Shown one piece after another: positions 34,670 to 42,356 of a stretch of DNA of 64,000 bases. Under the pieces are notes generated by a model. That model made no database searches. It saw nothing but the letters and a program-made list of their open reading frames with translations, and was not told the DNA's origin. The first letter of the stretch is position 1; each line of letters starts with the position of its first letter. Source of the DNA: Halomicrobium salinisoli (GTDB taxonomy: Archaea > Halobacteriota > Halobacteria > Halobacteriales > Haloarculaceae); contig NZ_CP084463.1 of the NCBI RefSeq assembly GCF_020405185.1, forward strand, positions 2,046,001-2,110,000, read 5' to 3'. The position numbers were made by a program, and so were the translations under genes.

Positions 34670-34884
34670 GACGGACCGTCGTGGCTGTTTTTCCGGCAGA
34701 ACTCTCGACTACGGACAGTCGTTCGGTATCGGGACGACACCGATCCGTCCGAGCGGAGACCCCGACGCCGATTCTCGCCCGCGTTCGACGAGACAGTTCG
34801 GCCAGCGCCGGGTCCGCACTGCCGGGACGGGGACCGCCGTCGGCGGCGTAACCTTAATCACCTCATACAATATAATCAGTTATA

Positions 34885-35025
34885 ATGCCAGAGTGCCCCC
34901 GCTGCGGGAACCGGATGAGCTACAACGACCGGACGACGAAACTGGTCGAGTACGTCTGCCCGCGCTGTCACGAGACGCAGATCGACTGGACCGAGCGGGC
35001 GCGCCGCCCGTCCGGCACCGCCTGA
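34885..35025 (+). CDS. zinc-ribbon mini-protein
   Basis: 46 residues: MPECPRCGNRMSYNDR near the start, then a second knuckle CPRCHET. The two CxxC pairs, 19 residues apart, should bind one zinc. The AT-rich promoter CACCTCATACAATATAATC directly precedes the gene, which argues for real expression. Haloarchaeal genomes contain many such microproteins, several of them regulatory; the function here is unknown. It ends 90 bases before the GH32 gene. Confidence 0.7.
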   Translation: MPECPRCGNRMSYNDRTTKLVEYVCPRCHETQIDWTERARRPSGTA

Positions 35026-35115
35026 TCGGGCCGAAGCAGCTGCTCGAACGGGCGAGGGTGGCGCCCCGCCGCCGCACAACGAGTCCTTTTTGCCTCGGCC
35101 GCGGCTTGCTGGGGC

Positions 35116-37227
35116 ATGGCCGAATCGGAGACAGCAGTCGCGCTCCTCTGCGGGAGCGAGCAGTCGCGGGAGCAGGTCGCCGCCGAGTCGTGGTGCCGGT
35201 CCGCCGGGTTCGACGTCGACGTCATCAGGGCCGAGGCCGTCGCCGGAGACGCGTCGCTGTCGCCCTACGACGTCGTCTGGTGGCACGCCGACGCGGTACC
35301 CGACGCGCCGTCCGTCGCCGACCTGGGGTCCGAGCTCCGGTCGTTCGTCGCCGACGGCGGCGGCCTGGTGCTGTCGCTGGCCGCCCTGTCGGCCGTCGAC
35401 GAGCTCGGCATCGACCCCGTCGCGCCCGACGACGTCGTCGTCGACCCCGACGGCCCGCCCGCGGGCCCCCTCCTGAAGTCCCTCCACGAGGACCTCCCCG
35501 TCTTCGAGGGCGTCGAGCGCCGGTCGATCACCCGCGAGGCCACCGGCGCCACGGTTGCGCGGTACGAGGCCGTCCTCCCCGAGCGCGGCGAGGTACTGGC
35601 CGCGACGCGCCTGCCGGACCGCGACGAACCCGGCCTCGTGACCGCCGTCGGCTGGTCGGTCGGCGAGGGCAGCGTCGTGGGTCTCGGCGACTGCCTCGTC
35701 TTCGACGCCGAGCCGCCGGCGGACGTCGCGACCGCGCGGGACGCGCTGGCGACGAGCCTCCTCGCCAACGTCGCCGACACTGCCCTGCCCGACAGGCCTC
35801 ACGACGCCGAGGGGCTGGCCGCGCTGCGCGAGCGCCTCGCCGACGACCCCCACCGGCCGAGCTACCACCTGTCGCCGCCGGCCAACTGGCTGAACGACCC
35901 CAACGGGCTGGTCCAGTGGAACGGCCGCTACCACGTCTTCTACCAGTACAACCCCGGCGGCCCGAACCACGACACGATCCACTGGGGCCACGCCGTCTCC
36001 GACGACCTCCTCCACTGGGAGGACGAGCCCGTCGCGCTGACGCCCTCCCCCGACGGCCCGGACCGCGACGGCTGCTGGTCGGGCTGTGCGGTCGACGACG
36101 ACGGCACGCCGACGCTGCTGTACACCGGCGGCCGCGGCGCCGATCAGCTCCCCTGTCTCGCCATCACCGACGATCCCGACCTGCGGACCTGGGCGAAGTC
36201 CCCCGACAACCCGATCATCGAGGCACCCCCCGAAGAGCCCGCCGTCCTCTCGACGGACCACTGGGACGGCGAGTTCCGCGACCACTGCGTCTGGCGCGAG
36301 GACGGCACCTGGTACCAGCTGATCGGCGCCGGCCTGGCGGACGGCGGCGGGGCGGCGCTGCTGTACGCCGCCGAGGACCTCCGCGAGTGGGAGTACCGCG
36401 GCCCGATCCTGACCGGCGACTACGGGATCGACGGCGTAGTCTGGGAGTGTCCGGAACTGCTGGACCTCGGCGACCGGAGCCTCCTGCACGTCTCGAACTA
36501 CGAGGACGTCGTCTACTTCCTCGGCGAGTACGCCGACGGCGCTTTCGAGCCAGAGGAGCGGGGCCTGCTGGACCACGGCGACTTCTACGCCCCGCAGTCG
36601 ATGCGGACCGACGACGGGCGCTTGCTCACCTGGGGGTGGCTCCCCGAGGCTCGGACCGAGAGCGCTCACTGGGACGCCGGCTGGGCGGGCGCGCTGTCGC
36701 TGCCCCGCGAGCTGTCGGTGGACGGCGACGGCGACCTCCGCCAGCGGCCGGCGCCCGAACTGCGGGACCTGCGCGGGGCCCGCGAGAGCCGCGAGGACTG
36801 GACCGTCGCCCCCGACAGCCCGTCGGAGCTCGACCTGGCCGGGCGGTCGCTGGAGCTCCGCGCCGAGGTGGCGCTGGCCGACGCCGACGCGGCCGAGCTG
36901 GCGGTGCTGGAGACGCCCGACCGCGAGGAGCGGACGGCGCTGCGCTACACCCGCGAGGGCGACCTGGTCGTCGACCGGTCCGCCGCGAGCCTCGACCCCG
37001 AGACGTCCGAGGAGGAGCTCAGAATGCCGGTGCCGCCGTACGACGAGCCGCTCGACCTGCAGGTCTACGTCGACGGGTCCGTGGTCGAGGTGTTCGCCAA
37101 CGAGCGTCACTGCCTGACGGCCCGCGTCTACCCGACCCGCGAGGACGCGACCGGCGTCTCGCTGACCGCGCGGGGCGGGGCCGCCGAGGTGTCGCTGGAC
37201 GCCTGGGAACTGGCCGGGACGTTCTGA
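35116..37227 (+). CDS. glycoside hydrolase family 32 (beta-fructosidase) with extra N-terminal domain
   Basis: 703 residues. The GH32 catalytic part starts near residue 250. The nucleophile motif is NWLNDPNG (Asp ~261), the transition-state Asp is in EFRDHCVW (the usual RDP is RDH here), and the acid/base Glu is in WECPEL (~447). A C-terminal beta-sandwich ends DGSVVEVFANER. Residues 1-~225 form an added Rossmann-like domain (VVWWHADAVPD, FVADGGGLVLS, GDCLVF), similar to ThuA/GATase-like domains found on some GH32 proteins. No signal peptide, so it is probably intracellular. The substrate is likely sucrose, fructo-oligosaccharides or levan. Confidence 0.88.
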   Translation: MAESETAVALLCGSEQSREQVAAESWCRSAGFDVDVIRAEAVAGDASLSPYDVVWWHADAVPDAPSVADLGSELRSFVADGGGLVLSLAALSAVDELGIDPVAPDDVVVDPDGPPAGPLLKSLHEDLPVFEGVERRSITREATGATVARYEAVLPERGEVLAATRLPDRDEPGLVTAVGWSVGEGSVVGLGDCLVFDAEPPADVATARDALATSLLANVADTALPDRPHDAEGLAALRERLADDPHRPSYHLSPPANWLNDPNGLVQWNGRYHVFYQYNPGGPNHDTIHWGHAVSDDLLHWEDEPVALTPSPDGPDRDGCWSGCAVDDDGTPTLLYTGGRGADQLPCLAITDDPDLRTWAKSPDNPIIEAPPEEPAVLSTDHWDGEFRDHCVWREDGTWYQLIGAGLADGGGAALLYAAEDLREWEYRGPILTGDYGIDGVVWECPELLDLGDRSLLHVSNYEDVVYFLGEYADGAFEPEERGLLDHGDFYAPQSMRTDDGRLLTWGWLPEARTESAHWDAGWAGALSLPRELSVDGDGDLRQRPAPELRDLRGARESREDWTVAPDSPSELDLAGRSLELRAEVALADADAAELAVLETPDREERTALRYTREGDLVVDRSAASLDPETSEEELRMPVPPYDEPLDLQVYVDGSVVEVFANERHCLTARVYPTREDATGVSLTARGGAAEVSLDAWELAGTF

Positions 37228-37243
37228 GCCGGCCCGTTCTCCC

Positions 37244-37583
37244 TCACTCGCCGGACCCCGCCGACCCCGACGCCGCGAGGCGGCGCTCGTACTTCTCGAT
37301 GGCCGCGTCCAGTGCCTCGCCGGCGTCGACGTCGACGCAGTGCCTCGCCGGCGTCGACGTCGACGCTCTCGGCCGTCGCCAGCAGGGCGAACAGGACGTC
37401 GCCCAGTTCGTCGGCCGCGACGTCGGCCGCCGCCGGGTCGCTCCCGTAGTCGGTCGAGGTCTCGATCTCCTTCGCGATCTCCCCCACTTCAGACATCAGG
37501 TCGAGGACGCGGTACTCCGGATCCGTCTCGAGGTCGTGCGCCGCGAGGAAGGCCGCGACGCGCTCCTGTGCCGTGGACGGCAT
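37244..37583 (-). pseudogene. MazG-like nucleotide pyrophosphohydrolase, frameshifted by a tandem duplication
   Basis: From ATG 37583 the product begins as a MazG-like protein: MSEVGEIAKEIETSTDYG, then ADELGDVLFALLATAESVDVDAGEAL, carrying the metal-binding EVGE and DELGD motifs. A 28-base exact tandem duplication (37310-37365) then shifts the frame into an Arg-rich run that ends far downstream inside the GH32 3' end. Removing one copy restores EALDAAIEKYERRLAASG and a stop at 37244, giving a normal ~103-residue protein. The catalytic helices are intact, so some activity might survive in the shifted form. A sequencing or assembly error must also be considered. Confidence 0.75.
37310..37365. 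repeat. 28-bp perfect tandem duplication
   Basis: Units 37310-37337 and 37338-37365 are identical and start CAGTGCCTCGCCGG. Each unit contains CGTCGACGTCGACG, itself a short repeat prone to replication slippage. The unit length is not a multiple of three, so the MazG-like reading frame is broken. Confidence 0.95.
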
Positions 37584-37693
37584 GGCCGCTGGGTCTCGTC
37601 GGCGGCCGGAAAAAACTGCGGTCCGGAGAGCCGAACGGCGTCGGCGCGGAGAGGAGTCAGGGGTCGACCGTGAGAGGGGGTCGAGAGCGCGTC

Positions 37694-38239
37694 CTACCGG
37701 CTCATCATCTGCATGCCGCCCTGCATCCCGCTCCCCTGCATCTGGCCCTGCTGCATGGACTGGCCCTGCTGGCCCATGGAGAGGTACTGCTGGATGGCGT
37801 CGGTCGCGCGGTGCAGTTCCTCGGCGCACTCCTGGCAGTGGCCGTCCGAGTGGCGGCCACATTCCTGGGCGCAGGCCTGCATCGCCTGCTGGAGCGTCTG
37901 GAGGACCGAGCGCTCGAACCGCGACTGCCGGGGCACGAACGTCTCGGCGACCTCGGCGAGTTCGGAGACGTCCTCGCACATCCGGATGCACTCGATCATC
38001 ATCGGGTCGGCCGACTCGATGCACTGGTCGGCGCACCACTCGCAGGTCATGGCCGCCCGGTGGATCGTCTGGGTCATCTCACGCATCTGGGGCGTCTCGA
38101 TCTCGCTGAATCGCATCCCCTGGCCGCCCATCCCCTGGCCGCCCATCCCCTGGCCGCCCATCCCCTGGCCGCCCATCTGGCTCGTCTGTCCGCCTGTGCC
38201 CTGCATCTGCCCGCCCGTAGACTGGAAGTTCTGTGACAT
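37694..38239 (-). CDS. four-helix-bundle Cys-rich copper-storage-like protein (Csp/DUF326)
   Basis: 181 residues from the ATG at 38239. The ~110-residue core has Cys along helices in CxxxC-type spacing (TCEWCADQCIES, CIRMCEDV, ACAQECGRH, CQECAEELHR), the layout of Csp1/DUF326 cytosolic copper-storage bundles. It is flanked by Met/Gln/Gly-rich tails: an N-terminal MGGQGM array encoded by four perfect 15-base repeats, and a C-terminal GQQGQSMQQGQMQGSGMQGGMQMM. The Met-rich tails could add Cu(I) sites. No signal peptide. The metal role is inferred from the family. Confidence 0.82.
   Translation of the reverse strand: MSQNFQSTGGQMQGTGGQTSQMGGQGMGGQGMGGQGMGGQGMRFSEIETPQMREMTQTIHRAAMTCEWCADQCIESADPMMIECIRMCEDVSELAEVAETFVPRQSRFERSVLQTLQQAMQACAQECGRHSDGHCQECAEELHRATDAIQQYLSMGQQGQSMQQGQMQGSGMQGGMQMMSR
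38114..38173 (-). repeat. four perfect 15-bp tandem repeats encoding GGQGM
   Basis: The unit CATCCCCTGGCCGCC (plus strand) occurs four times without mismatch and lies in frame in the copper-storage-like gene. It adds five residues per unit, so length changes by slippage would not break the frame. Confidence 0.95.
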
Positions 38240-38462
38240 GGGTGTCTCGTGGGCACTCGCAGCCCGGTGGGAGGGACACACAGGACCGGGATAGTTACTG
38301 ACGCGGTACGGGTACTAACGCGGACTTACGCGCCCGGACGGCGGGAGAGCGGCCGGGCGGCAGCCGCGAACCAGCGACGGCGACGCCGCCGGTACGCCGG
38401 TAACGCAAGCATACTGCAGGCGCCCGGGGGCGAGGTGGACCGAGCCAGTCGGGAACTACCGG

Positions 38463-39785
38463 CTACGTCGGCCAGGAGCGACCGCCGTAGGACCGCCGGT
38501 CACGGTCGGCGGACGCCTCGAACAGTTCCGACTCCAGCGGCGGCAGGTCCTCGCGCGGGAGGGGCACGCGCCAGTGGTCGAGTTTCCCGCGGATCCGCGC
38601 GGTCGTCCCGTCGACGCCCAGCCGGAGCGTCGGCGCCATCGTCCCGCCGAACCGGCGGCGCTGCTCGGCGTCGGGCAGGTCGGCGACCGCGTCCATCGAC
38701 GGCGCCGCGAAGTCGTAGTAGTTGAAGAAGCTCTGGACGAGCGCCTCGTCCCCGTGGGGCAGGACCATCCACGAGTACGACTGGTAGGGGGCGTTCTCGG
38801 GGTTGGTGACGACCAGCCCCGACCCGTTCAGGGGTTCGTAGTCCCCGCGCAGCGAGTCGGCGACGAAGCCGTACAGCGCGTCGAACCCGTCCAGCCCGGG
38901 CGCGAACGTGTGGCGGTGACTCGAGACGAAGAGGTAGTACCGGCCGTCCCGGCGGAGGACGTGGGGTCGCTCCAGTTCCTGGTTGACGCAGACGGCGTCG
39001 AGAATCGGCTCCCGCAGTTCCCACTCCAGCGGGTCGCCCGAGGGGGACTCGGCCAGCCCGACGCAGCCGTTGAAGGCCTGCTGCTCGGCGTCCCCGCCGC
39101 AGGCGTCGCTGCCCTCGGGGACCGGGACGTTGGCCTCGAACAGGAGGGACGCCGTCCCCGTCTCCGGGTCCTCGTAGAACCAGGGGTCCCGAAAGGTGTA
39201 GGTCATCCCGCGGGACTGGTCCTCGCGCTCGTAGCGCTCGCCGTCCGGTTCGACGAGCACCTGATGCTCCCAGGGACCCGTCACGGCGAGGCCGCCACCA
39301 CCGTCGGTCTCGATGCTCCCGCCGCCCGCGCCGACGACGCGCTGGTCGTAGGTCAGGTCCTTGTCCCCGGCGCGGCCCGCGGCCGTGTAGAAGACGTAGA
39401 GGTCGCCGTCGTCGTACAGCGCCGACCCGGCCCACTGGCGCTGGCCCAGGGGCGCCTCGAAGACGGGCTCGACCATCTCCCAGGAGTGCCCGTCGGGGGA
39501 GTAGCTGTACCGGATCGTCGCGACGTCGTGGCGCTTGCCCGGCAGCAGGTCGGCCGGCGCGGTCAGGTGGAAGGCGACGCGGTAGCCGTCGACCTCGGCG
39601 ATCCGTCCGCGCCGGTCGCGGAGCAGCCACGTGTCCCACACGTGGACGTCGTCGGCGGGGTCGGACTCAGGGGGATAGAACACCGGCGCGACGGCGTCGT
39701 CGGTCCGTTCCAGGGCGGCGGCGTGGTCCCGGGACCAGCCCGAGCGGGCCCGGTAGCCGGACGCGTGACGGTCGGCTGAATCCAT
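38463..39785 (-). CDS. glycoside hydrolase family 68 (levansucrase/inulosucrase)
   Basis: 440-residue fructosyltransferase that splits sucrose and polymerises or transfers fructose. The three catalytic sites are visible: nucleophile Asp in VWDTW (~51), transition-state Asp in FRDPWF (~200) and acid/base Glu in ELERPH (~272). Substrate loops include DGYRVAFHL and the WAGSA region. No Sec or Tat signal precedes the domain, which begins almost at once; bacterial levansucrases are usually secreted. Together with the GH32 gene 1.2 kb away it suggests local fructan synthesis and breakdown. Product linkage (levan or inulin) cannot be told. Confidence 0.9.
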   Translation of the reverse strand: MDSADRHASGYRARSGWSRDHAAALERTDDAVAPVFYPPESDPADDVHVWDTWLLRDRRGRIAEVDGYRVAFHLTAPADLLPGKRHDVATIRYSYSPDGHSWEMVEPVFEAPLGQRQWAGSALYDDGDLYVFYTAAGRAGDKDLTYDQRVVGAGGGSIETDGGGGLAVTGPWEHQVLVEPDGERYEREDQSRGMTYTFRDPWFYEDPETGTASLLFEANVPVPEGSDACGGDAEQQAFNGCVGLAESPSGDPLEWELREPILDAVCVNQELERPHVLRRDGRYYLFVSSHRHTFAPGLDGFDALYGFVADSLRGDYEPLNGSGLVVTNPENAPYQSYSWMVLPHGDEALVQSFFNYYDFAAPSMDAVADLPDAEQRRRFGGTMAPTLRLGVDGTTARIRGKLDHWRVPLPREDLPPLESELFEASADRDRRSYGGRSWPT

Positions 39786-39835
39786 ACCGGGTGGTGACGG
39801 AGGCGCTGGAAAAAGGTTTACTACGACAGTTGTAG

Positions 39836-40069
39836 CTACTCCTCGTCGGGATCGCTCCGGTCGACGCTCTCCGGCCCGGTGATGTCGAGCGGCCGGATCC
39901 AGACGTACCAGAGCATCAGTATGCCGGTGCCGTAGCCGATCGCCCAGACGGCGCTACCGACGGTCTGGTAGCCGGCCTCGTCGAGCGCGAAGCTCGCCAG
40001 CCCGGGGAGGACGATCACCGCGAGCGCGGCCAGCACCGGGGCGAGTTTTGCCCGGCGGTCGGCGTCCAT
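39836..40069 (-). CDS. small two-helix membrane protein
   Basis: 77 residues: an N-terminal helix (LAPVLAALAVIVLPGLASFAL), a second helix (AVWAIGYGTGILMLWYVWI) and a short acidic cytoplasmic end (ESVDRSDPDEE). No family recognised. It is separate from the AIR synthase-like gene by 88 bases on the same strand. Confidence 0.7.
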   Translation of the reverse strand: MDADRRAKLAPVLAALAVIVLPGLASFALDEAGYQTVGSAVWAIGYGTGILMLWYVWIRPLDITGPESVDRSDPDEE

Positions 40070-40157
40070 GTCACCGAAGAGGGGCGCCGCGCGCTTATGG
40101 ATGCCGGATTCGCGACCGGTCGCGTCCGCGTGGTCGTCGCGCTCGCGTCCCGATCGG

Positions 40158-41162
40158 TCACCGCTCGGAGAGGTCGCGGAACACCGCCCAGGCCGGGTCG
40201 GCGTCGGGCGCGCGGACGCGCTCGCCGTCGACGTAGACCCCCTCGCCGGCCGAGACCTCGCCGACGACGGCCGCCGGGGTCCCCCGCGATTCCAGCGCGT
40301 CGACGACCGCGCCGGCCCCGTCGGCGACGGCGATCAGGAGCGTCCCGGCGCTGCTGGACGCCCAGGGGTCGATCCCGACGGCGTCGCAGACCGCTTCGAC
40401 GCCCGGCGCCACCGGGACGGCCTCGCGGTCCAGATCGAACCTGACGCCGGCGCCGTCGGCCATCTCCGCGAGTCCGCCCTGGATCCCGCCCTCGGTCGCG
40501 TCGTGCATCGCCGTCACGTCGCCGCTCTCGAAGGCCGCCCGCGCGTCCGCGACGACGGCGACGTCCTCGACTCGCTCCTGTGCGGTCGCGACCGTCTCCG
40601 CGTCCAGCCCCAGCGCCTCCGGGAACAGCGTCGCGAACAGGCCGGTCACCTCCGCGGCGGGCCCCGTGGAGATCACGAGGTCGTCGCCCGGGCGCGCGCC
40701 GTCCGGCCGGACCACGTCGTCGGGGTCGCCCACGCCCAGCGCGGTCGCGCCGCCGACCCACGACGTGTCGATGCCGGGGTAGCGCGCGGTGTGGCCCGAC
40801 GCCACGCTCACGCCGAGGTCGGCCGCGTGGTCGCTGATCGCTCGCCACAGCCGGGTGAGTTCGTCGTCGGTCACGTCCGGCGGCAGCGACAGCGAGACGG
40901 CGAGGTGCGTCGGCGGGACCCCGGAGACGGCCACGTCGGCGAGCACGACTTCCAGCGCCAGCCGGCCGGCCCGCTCCCAGCCGAGGTCCGGCAGGATCGA
41001 GACCGGATCGGTCGCGAGCACGACCGCGCGGTCGCCCACCGAGAGCACTCCGAAGTCCACGCCGTGTTGCGGTCCCACGACCACGTCGTCCCGGTCGGCA
41101 CCGAGGTTCGGGTAGATCACCTCGTCGAAGAAGTCGCGATCGATCTTCCCCAGGTCGGTCAT
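40158..41162 (-). CDS. AIR synthase-related (PurM/HypE/ThiL-like) ATP-binding protein
   Basis: 334 residues with the two-domain PurM fold. The N-terminal half has DFGVLSVGDRAVVLATDPVSILP and the VLADVAVSGVPPTHLAVSLSLP metal/ATP block; the C-terminal half has VTAMHDATEGGIQGGLAEMADGAGV. These match the archaeal AIR synthase family often annotated as HypE-like. The HypE C-terminal Cys motif is absent, so it is not a true HypE. Being next to a thiamine-type ABC transporter hints at cofactor metabolism (ThiL is in this superfamily), but that is conjecture. Confidence 0.8.
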   Translation of the reverse strand: MTDLGKIDRDFFDEVIYPNLGADRDDVVVGPQHGVDFGVLSVGDRAVVLATDPVSILPDLGWERAGRLALEVVLADVAVSGVPPTHLAVSLSLPPDVTDDELTRLWRAISDHAADLGVSVASGHTARYPGIDTSWVGGATALGVGDPDDVVRPDGARPGDDLVISTGPAAEVTGLFATLFPEALGLDAETVATAQERVEDVAVVADARAAFESGDVTAMHDATEGGIQGGLAEMADGAGVRFDLDREAVPVAPGVEAVCDAVGIDPWASSSAGTLLIAVADGAGAVVDALESRGTPAAVVGEVSAGEGVYVDGERVRAPDADPAWAVFRDLSER

Positions 41163-41219
41163 CAGGCTAGATCGGTCGTCCTCCCCTAAAGGCGTGTCTG
41201 AGCGGGTTCGACGGTGAGC

Positions 41220-42356
41220 TCACAGGAGGCGGACGTCGTCGGCGGCCACGCCGAGTTCGACCGTCTCAGACGGGGGCTCGGTGGCGGCTGTCTTGGCGAT
41301 CAGGTCCCGCCCCTGCCACTCGCAGTGGACGCGGTAGGCGTCGCCGAGGAACTCGACGGTCCGGACGGTCGCGGTCAGCGTCGCGTCCCGAGACGCTGCC
41401 GGATCGTCTCGCGTCCCGCCGACGGCGAGGTCCTCAGGGCGCACTGCGACCGTCACCGCGTCGCCGGGCCCGACGTCCGCGCCGGGCGGCAGCGGCAGGT
41501 CGACGCCGTCGGACGAGTCCGACGAGCCTCCGCTCGCTTCGCTCGCGGAGACCCCCGCCACGCGGACGCGTCCGTCCTCCGTCGCCTCGCCGTCGAGGAC
41601 GTTGTTGTCGCCGACGAACTCCGCGACGAACCGGGTGGCCGGCTCGCGGTACACCGTCTCCGGCGTGGCCACCTGCTCGACGCGGCCGTCCCGTAACACG
41701 GCCACGCGGTCGCTGATCGCCAGCGCCTCGGCCTGGTCGTGGGTGACGTAGATCGTCGTGATTCCGAGGTCCCGCTGGATGTCGCGGATGCGGACGCGCA
41801 GGCGCTGTCGGAGCTGCGCGTCCAGCGCCGACAGCGGCTCGTCGAGCAGCAGGACGTCCGGCCCCGGCGCGAGCGCGCGGGCGAGCGCGACGCGCTGCTG
41901 CTGGCCGCCCGAGAGCTGCTCGGGGTCCCGGTCCGCGAGGTCGGCCATGTCCACCAGGTCGAGCAGTTCGGCCACGCGCTCCCCGGTCGTCGCGCCGCCG
42001 GGCGGGTCGGCGAAGCGCAGGCCGTAGGCGACGTTCTCGCGGACGCTCATGTGCGGGAAGAGGGCGTAGTTCTGGAACACGACGCCGACGTCGCGGTCCT
42101 CCGGCGGCCGACCGGTCACGTCCGTCCCCCCGATGCGAACGCGGCCCTCGTCGGGCGATTCCAGGCCCGCGACGGCTCGCAGCGTGGTCGTCTTGCCGCA
42201 GCCCGAGGGCCCGACGAGCGTGAAGAACTCGCCGTCGTCGATCGAGAGGGAGACGTCCCGCAGCGCAGTCACGTCGCCGAAGCGGACCGTGAGGTCCTCG
42301 ACGGCGACGCCGCCACTCGCCCCCGACCCGGCGTCGTCCCGCTGCTCGTCGCTCAT
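41220..42356 (-). CDS. ABC transporter ATP-binding protein (thiamine/iron/spermidine class)
   Basis: 378 residues from ATG 42356, overlapping the permease gene by 4 bases. It has Walker A GPSGCGKTT, the Q-loop VVFQNYALFPHMSVREN, the signature LSGGQQQR, Walker B VLLLDEPLSALD and the H-loop THDQAEAL. A C-terminal TOBE-like domain follows. Residues ~265-285 (SEASGGSSDSSDG) are a low-complexity insertion encoded by a palindromic stretch with the CTCGCTTCGCTCG core. It energises the permease and binding protein encoded just upstream. Confidence 0.92.
   Translation of the reverse strand: MSDEQRDDAGSGASGGVAVEDLTVRFGDVTALRDVSLSIDDGEFFTLVGPSGCGKTTTLRAVAGLESPDEGRVRIGGTDVTGRPPEDRDVGVVFQNYALFPHMSVRENVAYGLRFADPPGGATTGERVAELLDLVDMADLADRDPEQLSGGQQQRVALARALAPGPDVLLLDEPLSALDAQLRQRLRVRIRDIQRDLGITTIYVTHDQAEALAISDRVAVLRDGRVEQVATPETVYREPATRFVAEFVGDNNVLDGEATEDGRVRVAGVSASEASGGSSDSSDGVDLPLPPGADVGPGDAVTVAVRPEDLAVGGTRDDPAASRDATLTATVRTVEFLGDAYRVHCEWQGRDLIAKTAATEPPSETVELGVAADDVRLL

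Noticed and set aside
34893..37673. 926-residue plus-strand frame over the GH32 region
   Set aside because: Arg/Pro-rich antiframe product without domains; the GH32 frame carries all catalytic motifs.
37128..38039. 303-residue minus-strand frame covering the MazG-like gene
   Set aside because: Only the part between 37583 and the duplication has protein character; the rest is frame-shifted Arg-rich or upstream shadow sequence.
38114..38173. Regular 15-bp repeats considered as a CRISPR-like array
   Set aside because: Units are contiguous with no spacers and encode GGQGM in frame inside a protein gene.
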